Origin: Pseudomonadota bacterium
Lineage (GTDB): Bacteria > Pseudomonadota > Alphaproteobacteria > Rhizobiales > Xanthobacteraceae
Assembly: GCA_023386885.1 (NCBI GenBank)
Contig: JAEWIX010000036.1
Location: forward strand, 1 to 53,132
Reading direction: 5' to 3'
DNA length: 53,132 nucleotides
The position numbers and the translations under genes are program-made. This document shows positions 30,220 through 38,805 of the stretch, piece by piece (the first letter of the stretch is position 1; every line of letters starts with the position of its first letter). Below the pieces are notes generated by a model, which searched no databases, had not been told where the DNA came from, and worked only from the letters and a program-made list of their open reading frames with translations.

Positions 30220-33158
30220 CAGCGCATCTCGATGTTGGAGTCGTTGGCGAGGGGCGCGCGAGGCGCGCGATGACTGCGCATGGATTGATGCGCTATTGCG
30301 ATCAGCATCAGTACGGTTGCGCCGACGACCAGCGCGAACACGCCCATGTCGAACAGCATCGCACTGGCAGCCGGCACACGTCCGATCCAGGGGATATCCA
30401 CGTATGAGAACGATGAGGTTAAGAACGGCCGGCCGAACAGCAGGGCTGCTGCTCCGACACCGGCGGCCGCAAGCAGGCCTGTGCCCATCCAGCGGATCGG
30501 CAAAACGCGCAGGTGCGATTCCACCCAGATGGTTCCGCGAGCCATGTACTGCAGGATGAACGCCGCAGCCATCGTCACGCCGGCGACGAACCCCCCACCC
30601 GGCAGATCGTGTCCACGAAGAAGCAAATACAGAGCCGTCATGATGATAAGCGGAAACAGCGCGGCCATCATCAGCGCAGGAATTGCCATCGCGCTCTTGA
30701 CGGTGGCACCACGCTGCCGCGTTCCGCTTTCGTGGTCGAAGAGATCTTGCGCGCGCTGTTGCTCGGGCATCGGAATGCTGTCGGAGGCCGGACGAAACCG
30801 CCGCAGCAACGCAAAGACCGTGAGGCCGACAATGCCGAGAACGGTGATCTCTCCGAGGGTGTCGAATGCTCGGAAATCCACCAGAATGACGTTCACGATA
30901 TTGGTGCCGCCGCCTTTCGTGTAGGCATTCTCGACGAAGAAACTGGAGATGCTGTCCGGAGCCGGCCTTGTCATGACCGCGTAAGCAAGCGCCGCCATAC
31001 CGCCGCCCGCGACCGCGGCAATAAAAATGTCACGCACGCGATACCAACGTAAGATACCCGCCGTTGCGTCGGCCGATTCTCCCTTCTCTTTCTCGAAACG
31101 CTTCGGCAACCAGCGTAAGCCGAGAACAAGCAGCACCGTCGTAACGGTTTCGACGACCAGTTGTGTCAAGGCTAGGTCAGGCGCAGAGAGCCAGACGAAA
31201 CTGATGCAGGTTACGAGGCCGGCGCCACCGACAAGAATGAGCGCTGCAAGACGATGAAACTTGGCTTGATAGGCTGCAGCCAAGGCACAGGAAATGCCGA
31301 CAGCCCAGATGATCGCGAACGCGACATCAAATGTCATTCGCGGGGAGTCGTCGTGGCTGATCCCGCGCATGTAAATCGGCGCCAGTCCAACGACGAGAGC
31401 GACGCAAATCAAAATCTGCAGTTGCGGCTGGAGACGCTGCGTACCGAGCTTGCGCTCCAGCCATCGCGCAAGCCGCCATGAGAGGGTGATCAGAATGCGT
31501 TCAAAAATGCGCTGCCCCTTGATGTGACGAAACAGCGGTGGCCCTTCGTTGACGCTCAAATAGGAGCGCAGCATGACGTAGATCGCGGCTCCGCCGGCGA
31601 TGGCTACCAAGCTCATCAGAAGTTCGGGCGTGAACCCATGCCAGGCAGCCAGATTGTACGCCGGAAGAACGGGGCCGAGAACGGCATGGAGGGCCGTCGT
31701 CAAAAGAGGGGCTATTGTGATCGCTGGAACGATTCCGACCACGAGACATGCGAACACCAGTAGCCCGGACGGCAAGCGCATCAGGAACGGCGGCTCGTGC
31801 GGAACACGCGGTAAGCTTGTCGGAGCGGGGCCGAAAAACACATCGAGGATGAATCGTAGCGAATACGCAACGGTGAACATGCTCGCAATCGTCACGATAT
31901 ACGGCAATGCCTGATCTATTAAGGAGTTGTCGTGAATCTCAATGGTTTCGGCGAAGAACATCTCCTTTGAAAGGAACCCATTGAGGAGCGGTACGCCCGC
32001 CATCGCCGCGGCCGCGACCATGGCCAGGGCCGCCGTAACGGGCATGAAGCGCCGCAGGCCGCTTAGGCGCCGGATGTCGCGCGTTCCGGTTTCGTGGTCG
32101 ATGATCCCAGCGGCCATGAAGAGTGAAGCCTTGAACGTCGCGTGATTCATGATGTGGAAAATGGCGGCGACTTGCCCGAGCGGTGTGTCGAGGCCGGTCA
32201 GCAACGTGATCAGCCCGAGATGGCTTATCGTCGAATAGGCAAGAAGCCCTTTCAGGTCTTGCTGAAACACCGCAAAAAAAGCGCCGAGGACGAAGGTGAT
32301 AAGCCCGGCAGATCCCACCAGCCAGAGCCACTCGTTGGTTCCTCCCAACGCAGGCCAAAGGCGCACCAGCAGGAACACGCCGGCTTTGACCATTGTTGCG
32401 GAGTGAAGGTAGGCCGAGACGGGCGTCGGCGCAGCCATTGCCTGCGGAAGCCAGAAATGAAACGGGAATTGCGCGCTCTTCGTGAAGGCACCGGCGAGAA
32501 TGAGAACGAGGGCCGGCACGTAGAGGGGATGCGATCGAATGATGGCGCCCGAGGAGAGGATGCGGTCGAGATCGTAGCTTCCGACGATGTGGCCTAGAAT
32601 CAGAACGCCGGCAAAAAGGCAAAGACCGCCGGCGGAGGTGATGGTCAATGCCATGCGGGCGCCGTCACGCGCCTGAGCGCTCTGGTACCAATAACCTATC
32701 AGCAAGAAGGAGAAGAGGCTGGTCAGTTCCCAGAAAAAGACCAACTGAATGACGTTTCCCGAGAGCACGATCCCGAGCATTGCCCCCATGAAGGCCAGCA
32801 GAAATGCGAAGAACCGAGGAACGGGATCGCTCGAGGACATGTAGTATCGCGCATACAGTACGACCAGAAAGCCGATGCCGGTAATCAGCGCGGCGAAGAT
32901 CCAGGCGAAACCGTCCATGCGCAGACTGAAGTCCAGCCCAAGCTCTGGAACCCAATCGTACTTGTATTGCAGAATTTTACCGCTCGTCACGTGCGGGTAC
33001 ATCGCGATGGTCAGCGCCAAGGCCGTCAAAGCGATCAATCCGGCGAAATATGCGGCTCCGTCACGGGCGTTCACGCGAAACAGTATGGCCAAACAGCTTC
33101 CCAGGAAAGGAAGTGCGATAAGCGAAAACAGGAGCAATTCAAGAGATATCACTAGCAC
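30219..33158 (-). CDS. mrpAB: Mrp-type antiporter fused subunits A and B
   Basis: A 979-residue membrane protein and first gene of the operon. The first 700 or so residues are MrpA: a NuoL-like core with AFTKSAQFPFHFWLPQAM and the lysine/histidine-bearing helices, then the C-terminal MrpA extension. Residues from about 820 are MrpB-like (LYLLLRGHDLPGGGFVAGV). The A/B fusion is the six-gene group 2 (Pha-type) layout known from rhizobia. The complex exchanges Na+ or K+ for protons and supports growth at high pH or salinity. The ATG at 33158 has no strong ribosome site visible. Confidence 0.94.
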   Translation of the reverse strand: MLVISLELLLFSLIALPFLGSCLAILFRVNARDGAAYFAGLIALTALALTIAMYPHVTSGKILQYKYDWVPELGLDFSLRMDGFAWIFAALITGIGFLVVLYARYYMSSSDPVPRFFAFLLAFMGAMLGIVLSGNVIQLVFFWELTSLFSFLLIGYWYQSAQARDGARMALTITSAGGLCLFAGVLILGHIVGSYDLDRILSSGAIIRSHPLYVPALVLILAGAFTKSAQFPFHFWLPQAMAAPTPVSAYLHSATMVKAGVFLLVRLWPALGGTNEWLWLVGSAGLITFVLGAFFAVFQQDLKGLLAYSTISHLGLITLLTGLDTPLGQVAAIFHIMNHATFKASLFMAAGIIDHETGTRDIRRLSGLRRFMPVTAALAMVAAAAMAGVPLLNGFLSKEMFFAETIEIHDNSLIDQALPYIVTIASMFTVAYSLRFILDVFFGPAPTSLPRVPHEPPFLMRLPSGLLVFACLVVGIVPAITIAPLLTTALHAVLGPVLPAYNLAAWHGFTPELLMSLVAIAGGAAIYVMLRSYLSVNEGPPLFRHIKGQRIFERILITLSWRLARWLERKLGTQRLQPQLQILICVALVVGLAPIYMRGISHDDSPRMTFDVAFAIIWAVGISCALAAAYQAKFHRLAALILVGGAGLVTCISFVWLSAPDLALTQLVVETVTTVLLVLGLRWLPKRFEKEKGESADATAGILRWYRVRDIFIAAVAGGGMAALAYAVMTRPAPDSISSFFVENAYTKGGGTNIVNVILVDFRAFDTLGEITVLGIVGLTVFALLRRFRPASDSIPMPEQQRAQDLFDHESGTRQRGATVKSAMAIPALMMAALFPLIIMTALYLLLRGHDLPGGGFVAGVTMAAAFILQYMARGTIWVESHLRVLPIRWMGTGLLAAAGVGAAALLFGRPFLTSSFSYVDIPWIGRVPAASAMLFDMGVFALVVGATVLMLIAIAHQSMRSHRAPRAPLANDSNIEMR

Positions 33159-33783
33159 TTCCCGATCGCGATGGCTCTGATCTCCTTACATAACACGAAC
33201 CAAAGGATGCGAGGACAAGCTTAATCCCTGACGCCCGCAGAATTCCGATCGGCTGGCGAGCCCGCACCTGGCGTAATGCAACGGAGCCCCGGACGCTCCG
33301 ACATGCTGCCATCGTTCGAAAAGATTTCGAGGAAGGATAGCCGATCCGACACGCAAGAGGGGCCGCACGATGCTTCGAATCTCGTCGATCGGCGTCATAT
33401 GGCAGGTGATTCTAACGAACTCAGCGAGAGTATGAAAGCGCAGGAATGCCGCAGGCGCGCGTCTGGCGCCGGGGCGAACCCGCGCATGGCCTGTTTCGCA
33501 GGTAGTTTCTCAGCTTGTTCAAAGGGAGGAAACCGTTGAGAGCCGGAACGAACATCAACGCGCGTGGTTATTGACCCGAATCAGGCAAGCCGCGCCTCAG
33601 ACGCTCACGGTCCCGTCGTGACATGCGCGCAATTGGCTCTCCCATGGCGAGCGTCGTTTCTCTGTTTGAGGATTTACGGTTGTCCGGTTTGGAGGAAATG
33701 CGTCGATCCATCGCGTTCGTTGTGCTTGGCAGGTGCGCAGGTCGATAGGCTGAAGAATTCACTTTGGTTTCGAGAGAACAACG
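33159..33783. other. About 620 bases without a supported gene
   Basis: This stretch lies between divergently read mrpAB and the DUF2945 gene and must hold the promoters of both. Short frames are present on both strands (for example 33276-33539, plus, and the C-terminal part of a minus frame near 33570-33700 ending ERLRRGLPDSGQ), but none has a recognisable family or a clear ribosome site. Confidence 0.5.
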
Positions 33784-33999
33784 ATGAGCGAACGCTTTAA
33801 AGTCGGCGATCACGTCGCCTGGAATTCCGAGGCCGGTCATGTCAGCGGCAGGATCATCAAGGTCCATACACATGACACGAACTACAAAGGCTATACGCAT
33901 CACGCGAGTCCGGATGCCCCGCAATATGAAATCAAGAGCGACAAGACCGATCACGTCGCGATGCACAAAGGATCTGCGCTGAAGCGGATCGCAAACTGA
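33784..33999 (+). CDS. DUF2945 (HVA1-type TUDOR) small protein
   Basis: A 71-residue basic protein beginning FKVGDHVAWNSEAGHVSGRIIKV and ending near GSALKRI, the usual form of DUF2945. This is a small SH3/TUDOR-like domain found in many soil bacteria and in fungal hypervirulence-associated proteins. It has no known biochemical role; in bacteria it often sits beside DUF488 or stress genes, as here. Confidence 0.88.
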   Translation: MSERFKVGDHVAWNSEAGHVSGRIIKVHTHDTNYKGYTHHASPDAPQYEIKSDKTDHVAMHKGSALKRIAN

Positions 34000-34058
34000 A
34001 TTCAGCTTTCGATATTTCTTGAGTGCTTGCGCGTAGATTGAATCGATGTCTCGTGGAA

Positions 34059-34625
34059 TTAGTTCGGCTGCTCGGGCGGATAGACGATCGACGTTCCATG
34101 GACTTGCGCGAAGGGTGTCAGCTTGTGCGGTCGATAGCTGGTCTCCGACAAGATATCGATGACCGGTATGCCATGCACGTCCAGCGCATCGGCCACGAGT
34201 GAGCGGTGACAGCGCCATGGGACGGCCTCCGCACACATGATGGCGGTGCGCTCCTGCCGACTCATCCGGATGAGTGCCTCCAGCGCGTGAGCGAAATCCG
34301 CAGTCTGCATGTAATCGGCATAACCCCGGAAACTCCTGTTACGCCAGCCGGCATTCTGGGAGTCCTTGCGAGCGCGGCGCAAGCCGCCCAAAGCTTCCAT
34401 ATGGAGATATCCGATGTGGGCAGCGCTTAAACTGCCGGCGAGAGCGTCACGTCCAAACTGCGGATTGTGTCGCGAACCCGGCATCGTGCGGATATCGACG
34501 AGTTGCGCGATGCCGTAGATTTTCAGCAGTTCGATGAACCGCTCGATCGGCAAGGTCGAATGTCCGATAGTGAAGATCGCGCTTTTCGGCCAATGCGCAT
34601 CTTGTGGCGGAATATGCTGACTCAT
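34059..34625 (-). CDS. DUF488-domain protein
   Basis: A 188-residue protein with the DUF488 marks IFTIGHSTLPIERFIELL, VDIRTMPGSRHNPQF, LGGLRRARKDS and CAEAVPWRCHRSLVADAL. The last of these contains the conserved Cys and the WRCHR motif. The family is widespread and without a settled function; the conserved Arg, Cys and His suggest an enzyme or nucleic-acid-related role. It is convergent with the DUF2945 gene. Confidence 0.9.
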   Translation of the reverse strand: MSQHIPPQDAHWPKSAIFTIGHSTLPIERFIELLKIYGIAQLVDIRTMPGSRHNPQFGRDALAGSLSAAHIGYLHMEALGGLRRARKDSQNAGWRNRSFRGYADYMQTADFAHALEALIRMSRQERTAIMCAEAVPWRCHRSLVADALDVHGIPVIDILSETSYRPHKLTPFAQVHGTSIVYPPEQPN

Positions 34626-34762
34626 GTGACAAATCGTGACGTAGCTTGTTCATCAAACAAACCCGATTCATTCTAGGGCGTCTATCCGACGAGGAGTAGA
34701 TGAACTTCTCTATTACGACTTCACAGGAAACGGGATCGCGGTGGGGAGCGTTCAAGCCAACA

Positions 34763-34786
34763 CCCGCCCCGAGTGATCGAGGCGGG
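34763..34786. terminator. Possible terminator after the His-rich protein gene
   Basis: CCCGCCCCGA and TCGAGGCGGG pair at 9 of 10 positions around a GTGA loop, 16 bases past the stop of the His-rich gene (minus strand). No clear T-run, so support is moderate. Confidence 0.5.
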
Positions 34787-34801
34787 CGTTGAGTGGTTTA
34801 A

Positions 34802-35104
34802 CTACAGACGATGTCCGCGGCGATGATGGTGGTGTCCGTGATGATGGTGACGGTGGTGATGCCGCCAATGATGATGGTGGTGCCGGTGGAAGCGCGGAGG
34901 TCCCCAATATCGGTGAGAACGATAGAACCGCCGGTTCGGAACGCAATGACCCCAGCGATTGACGTGCCAGCCCGGACCGCAGCGCCAGCCGATCTCGGTG
35001 ATTGCGTGGGGTGCGTTCGTGGTCGGTGCGGCGGGAAGGGCCTGCGCCGTGGATGCCATGCCGAGGAGGCCAGCGGCAAACAATGCGGATGCGAGAATTT
35101 TCAT
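34802..35104 (-). CDS. Small exported His-rich protein of the GCG_CRPN type
   Basis: A 100-residue protein with a signal peptide (MKILASALFAAGLLG, cleavage near AQA). A short conserved core follows (GWRCGPGWHVNRWGHCVPNR), the GCG_CRPN-type motif with two cysteines. The tail contains about 20 histidines interspersed with Arg and Gly. The start at 35104 has a GGAGG ribosome site; the longer frame to 35356 has none. The His tail should bind Ni, Zn or Cu, so metal storage or buffering in the periplasm is plausible but unproven. Confidence 0.8.
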   Translation of the reverse strand: MKILASALFAAGLLGMASTAQALPAAPTTNAPHAITEIGWRCGPGWHVNRWGHCVPNRRFYRSHRYWGPPRFHRHHHHHWRHHHRHHHHGHHHHRRGHRL

Positions 35105-35348
35105 TCGTTCCTCCGTGCTGTTGAAGGGACGTATTGAAAAATCTTTCGCCTGAACGGGCGATGAAGCGCATTGCCAATTTTGGTCACATTTGCCGGAAAC
35201 GCGACCAGATTCGCCGAAATCGGAGAGAGGTCTTTGTTTTTCTCCGGCTGCGTGGACTGCGCGGCGGATTGCGCACTCGTCTTGATGTGTGATGGCCACT
35301 ATGATTGACGACGCACCGTGACGGAATTTTCTCAGAGGAGGCGCAGGC

Positions 35349-35678
35349 ATGTTCATCGCGATGAACCGGTTTCAGGTCAAGCCGGGTTCCGAACAGGCGT
35401 TCGAGACGCTATGGGCCACGCGTGAATCTTATCTCGGGGAGATGCCGGGCTTCGTCGAATTTCATCTGGTGAAGGGACCTGCGGCTACCGACCATACGCT
35501 CTATGCTTCGCATACAGTTTGGGCTGATCGCGCCTCGTTCGAGGCATGGACCAAATCGGAATCGTTCCGGCGGGCGCATGCCCGTGCCGACAACAAGACC
35601 GGTGAGAGCCTTTATCTCGGGCACCCGAAGTTCGAAGGATTTGAGGTGTTGCAGACGGAGCGCAAATCCGGCGCCTGA
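35349..35678 (+). CDS. Antibiotic-biosynthesis-monooxygenase (ABM) domain protein, heme-oxygenase-like
   Basis: A 109-residue dimeric alpha-beta barrel protein. It begins MFIAMNRFQVKPGSEQAFE and contains MPGFVEFHLVKGP and YASHTVWADRASFEAW, the layout of ABM-fold proteins near IsdG/HmoB heme-degrading enzymes. A heme-related role is suggested but not shown; many members are small-molecule monooxygenases. A GAGGAGGCG ribosome site precedes the ATG. It converges on an MFS gene 14 bases away. Confidence 0.85.
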   Translation: MFIAMNRFQVKPGSEQAFETLWATRESYLGEMPGFVEFHLVKGPAATDHTLYASHTVWADRASFEAWTKSESFRRAHARADNKTGESLYLGHPKFEGFEVLQTERKSGA

Positions 35679-35692
35679 TCCTCATCCGCCGT

Positions 35693-36937
35693 TCAGCGCG
35701 CCGCGCGCGTGAACCAGAGGAACGCCAGTGTGCCGGCCAGCACCGAGCCGCCCATGAACAGCAATACGGCGGACAAACCCCATGCTCCGGCGATGGGATC
35801 GGTTGCCGATTGCATGATGGCTGTGCCGAGAAAGAAGGCGAGGTTGATCGCGGAAAGCGCCTTGCCGGTATCCTCGGCCGCCACCGCTTGCCGGGTCATC
35901 GCATAAATCAGTGGTTGCGCGGACATCAAGAAGCCGAGCGCGATCAGCAGCGAAATGTCGTAGGGCACCGGCATTTGTCGAACCGCGAACAGTGCCGACA
36001 CGATGTTGCCCGGTCCACCGGCGGCGATCAGCAGCAGTCCGGCTCCGACGCCGAGATGTGCGCCGGCGATCAGGGTGCGGCGGCGCGCGAGTTTGCGGTC
36101 GGCCAGTCCCATCAGGAATGGTCCGACGATCAACGCCAGTGTGAAAACGAACAGCACGTTTCCAGCGTCCAGCCGTGACAGACCTTTGACATCCATCAAC
36201 CATGGTCCGCCCCAGAGCCCGCGAAGCACCAGCATCACGGCAAGTGACGCCAAGGCGAGCGCGGTCAGTCCGCGTAGTGACGGCGCGGTCGCAAGTCGCA
36301 GCACCTCGATCATCTCGCGAAGAAGTGCGCGTTGTCTGATCTGCGGCGGTCGATCGTTCGGAACATGGACCAGCACCGCGGCGGCGATGAGAAAGCCCAA
36401 AACCATGGCGATCCAGAATCCGCTTCGCCAACCGAAGCTATCGACCAGCCACGCCAACGGACTGGCGGACAGCAACATGCCCATGTTGCCGAGCGAGAGA
36501 ATGATGCCGGACCACAGTCCGAATTGAGCCGGCGATAGTGCGCGTGCCGCCAGCGTCATAGGGCACATCAACATGCCGGATGTCGCCATGCCGAGCACCA
36601 GTTGCGCGATCAGGAAGCTGAGAGGGCCGGTGGAGGTAGCAGCCAGAGCCGAGCCAGCGATGGTGCCGGCAAACAAGGTCAACGACACTGTTCTCACCGA
36701 GAAGCGGTCCAGCGCTGCGCCGATCGGAAGTTGGCAGACAGCAAACGCGAAGTGGTAAGCGGCGGTGAGGCTGGCGATCTCGTGTGCCGTGGTGCCGAGA
36801 TCAGGCGCCATCACATCCACCGCGATAGCCGGGAGCGTGCGCAGCAGGTTGGACAGCATGTGTCCGCAAGCCAGCACGACCAGCGCAAGCACCAGAAAAA
36901 ATCCGATGCCGGCTTTGTCTTCTTGCGCGTCGCTCAT
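35693..36937 (-). CDS. Major facilitator superfamily transporter
   Basis: A 414-residue transporter with 12 predicted membrane helices. The MFS loop motif is seen in LPIGAALDRFSVRT between helices 2 and 3, and the symmetric motif in FLMGLADRKLARRRTL in the second half. The N-terminal tail is short. The subfamily (cyanate-permease-like or drug efflux) cannot be decided by eye. The gene reads divergently from the deacetylase-like gene with about 240 bases between start codons. Confidence 0.9.
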   Translation of the reverse strand: MSDAQEDKAGIGFFLVLALVVLACGHMLSNLLRTLPAIAVDVMAPDLGTTAHEIASLTAAYHFAFAVCQLPIGAALDRFSVRTVSLTLFAGTIAGSALAATSTGPLSFLIAQLVLGMATSGMLMCPMTLAARALSPAQFGLWSGIILSLGNMGMLLSASPLAWLVDSFGWRSGFWIAMVLGFLIAAAVLVHVPNDRPPQIRQRALLREMIEVLRLATAPSLRGLTALALASLAVMLVLRGLWGGPWLMDVKGLSRLDAGNVLFVFTLALIVGPFLMGLADRKLARRRTLIAGAHLGVGAGLLLIAAGGPGNIVSALFAVRQMPVPYDISLLIALGFLMSAQPLIYAMTRQAVAAEDTGKALSAINLAFFLGTAIMQSATDPIAGAWGLSAVLLFMGGSVLAGTLAFLWFTRAAR

Positions 36938-37029
36938 GTCGGCTTTTCACTCCCGCAGGCAGCGCCTACGCTGAAAGTATGCGGACTGCAAGACGCATCG
37001 GCATAGCGCCGAGACGAGGTGGATCACCC

Positions 37030-37043
37030 ATGCATCGATGCAT
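37030..37043. promoter_or_regulatory. 14-bp perfect palindrome in the divergent promoter region
   Basis: ATGCATCGATGCAT lies between the MFS gene and the deacetylase-like gene, about 135 bases before the latter's start. It is a candidate operator for one or both; no adjacent regulator. Confidence 0.4.
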
Positions 37044-37176
37044 AGGGGCCATCGCACAGGCTGTTGCAGCGCACGATGACCTTGGTTGCGGTTTGGGCAT
37101 AAAGTCGTCTGGCATCGACGTCGCCGTGCACCGTAGGTTGGCTGGTGATCCTCGATCCCGCATTTGGAAGATCTCA

Positions 37177-38202
37177 TTGAAAACCGTTTACAGCGAACTT
37201 CACCGCAGCCACGATCCGCAGTTCTTTCTGGTGCGCGGCGTGGTCAAGCGCACCACCGAACAGCCGGAGCGGGCCGATCGTCTGCTTGCCGGCGTCAAGG
37301 CGGGCGGTCATCCACTGATCGCGCCGCAGGAATTCGGACAGGGACCGCGGGCGAGGGTGCATACCGCGGATTATCTCGCCTTCCTTGCAGAGGCCTGGGA
37401 CGAGTGGGTGGCGCTGGGCGATTCCGGCCCGGAGATGATCGCCAATATCCACCCGGTGCGCCACGCAGCGACCTATCCCACGCATATCACCGGTAGGCTC
37501 GGCTGGCACACGGCCGATACCGCGTGTCCGATCGGGCCGGGCACCTGGAAAGGTGCATGCGCCGCGACGGATGTTGCGGTGACCGCAACCCAACTCGTGT
37601 TGGACGGTGAGCGGGCGAGCTACGCGCTCTGCCGGCCGCCGGGGCATCATGCCTTCGCCGATATGGCCGGCGGTTTCTGCTTTCTCAACAATTCCGCCAT
37701 TGCCGCCGCGCATTTGCGGCAGGTTCACGAACGTGTGGCGATCCTCGATGTCGACGTGCATCACGGCAACGGTACGCAGGGCATCTTTTACGAGCGCGGC
37801 GACGTGCTGACGATCTCGATCCACGCCGATCCCGCGCGGTTCTATCCGTTCGTGTGGGGGCACGCTCACGAGCGCGGTGCCGGCGCGGGACTGGGCGCCA
37901 ACCTCAACATTCCGCTGCCGCTCGGCACCGGCGACGACGGTTTCATTGCGGCACTGGCACGCGCGAAATCGATGCTTGCCGCATTCGCGCCGGGTGCGCT
38001 GGTCGTCGCGCTCGGCCTCGACGCCTCCGAGCACGATCCTCTGGCGGGCCTTGCGGTGACGACCGATGGCTTTCGTCGCATCGGTGCGGCGATCGCCGAG
38101 CTTGGATTGCCGACCGTGTTCGTGCAGGAAGGCGGCTATCTGTCGGATATTCTGGGCGCCAATCTGACCGCTGTACTTGGTGGTTTCGAGCAGAACTGTT
38201 AG
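37177..38202 (+). CDS. Histone-deacetylase-family protein, acetylpolyamine amidohydrolase-like
   Basis: A zinc amidohydrolase of 341 residues, the same length as the Mycoplana acetylpolyamine deacetylase. Active-site features visible are CRPPGHHA (tandem His), GFCFLNNSAIAAAHL, the zinc-binding DVDVHHGNGTQ and LDASEHDP. It probably removes acetyl groups from polyamines or other acyl-amines. The start is a TTG at 37177, which gives the family N-terminus KTVYSELHRSHDPQ; the open frame continues upstream to 36979 but is rich in unrelated residues. It is followed 49 bases later by an AhpD-like gene. Confidence 0.87.
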   Translation: MKTVYSELHRSHDPQFFLVRGVVKRTTEQPERADRLLAGVKAGGHPLIAPQEFGQGPRARVHTADYLAFLAEAWDEWVALGDSGPEMIANIHPVRHAATYPTHITGRLGWHTADTACPIGPGTWKGACAATDVAVTATQLVLDGERASYALCRPPGHHAFADMAGGFCFLNNSAIAAAHLRQVHERVAILDVDVHHGNGTQGIFYERGDVLTISIHADPARFYPFVWGHAHERGAGAGLGANLNIPLPLGTGDDGFIAALARAKSMLAAFAPGALVVALGLDASEHDPLAGLAVTTDGFRRIGAAIAELGLPTVFVQEGGYLSDILGANLTAVLGGFEQNC

Positions 38203-38251
38203 TTGAACTCCGGAAGCTGAAATCACTGAACGATGAACGTGGAGTCTTGCA

Positions 38252-38803
38252 ATGAGCCGCATCTCAATCAAAACCAAAGCCGATCTGCCGGCAGCCTTGC
38301 AGCCGTTGTGGGACCGGATGACCACTTATGGGCCGTTCGAAAATCAGGCCGGGGTGATGGCGCATCGGCCACCGATTTTCGACCACACCTGGTCGATGCT
38401 GGTCGCGCTGGCCGACGAAGGCCTGATCAAGAAGCGTCATCTGGAATTGGCGCTAGTTACTGTCTCGCTGCTGAACCAGTGTACTTATTGCGTGTCGCAT
38501 CATGCGCCGAAGCTCGCGGTGCAGGGCGTTTCCGAGGAGGGCGCGGCGCGGTTACTCGACTACAAGGACCATCCCGAACTCGATGACCTTGACAAGTTGA
38601 TCGTCGAATATTCCATCACGGTCACCAGCAACTGGAACAAGACGCGCGACGAAATCTTCGATCGCCTCAAGCAACATTTCAGCGAAGCGCAGATCGTCGA
38701 ACTCACCTGGCGGATCGCGCTGTGCGGTGCGTTCAACCGCCTCAACGACGTCCTGCAACTCGATATCGAGGAAGGCTTGTCGGCGCGAGAGGCAGCGGAA
38801 TAG
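38252..38803 (+). CDS. Carboxymuconolactone decarboxylase/AhpD-family protein
   Basis: A 183-residue all-helical protein with the AhpD-type redox motif CTYCVSHH (two cysteines two apart and a following His), followed by LAVQGVSEEGAARLLDY. In AhpD this motif acts as a peroxidase or a disulfide relay. It is possibly co-transcribed with the deacetylase-like gene. It converges on the MocR gene with two bases between the stops, so no terminator separates them. Confidence 0.88.
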   Translation: MSRISIKTKADLPAALQPLWDRMTTYGPFENQAGVMAHRPPIFDHTWSMLVALADEGLIKKRHLELALVTVSLLNQCTYCVSHHAPKLAVQGVSEEGAARLLDYKDHPELDDLDKLIVEYSITVTSNWNKTRDEIFDRLKQHFSEAQIVELTWRIALCGAFNRLNDVLQLDIEEGLSAREAAE

Positions 38804-38805
38804 CT

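Noticed and set aside
33568..34236. 222-residue minus-strand frame overlapping the DUF2945 and DUF488 genes
   Set aside because: It overlaps two well-supported genes in other frames and has no recognisable domain.
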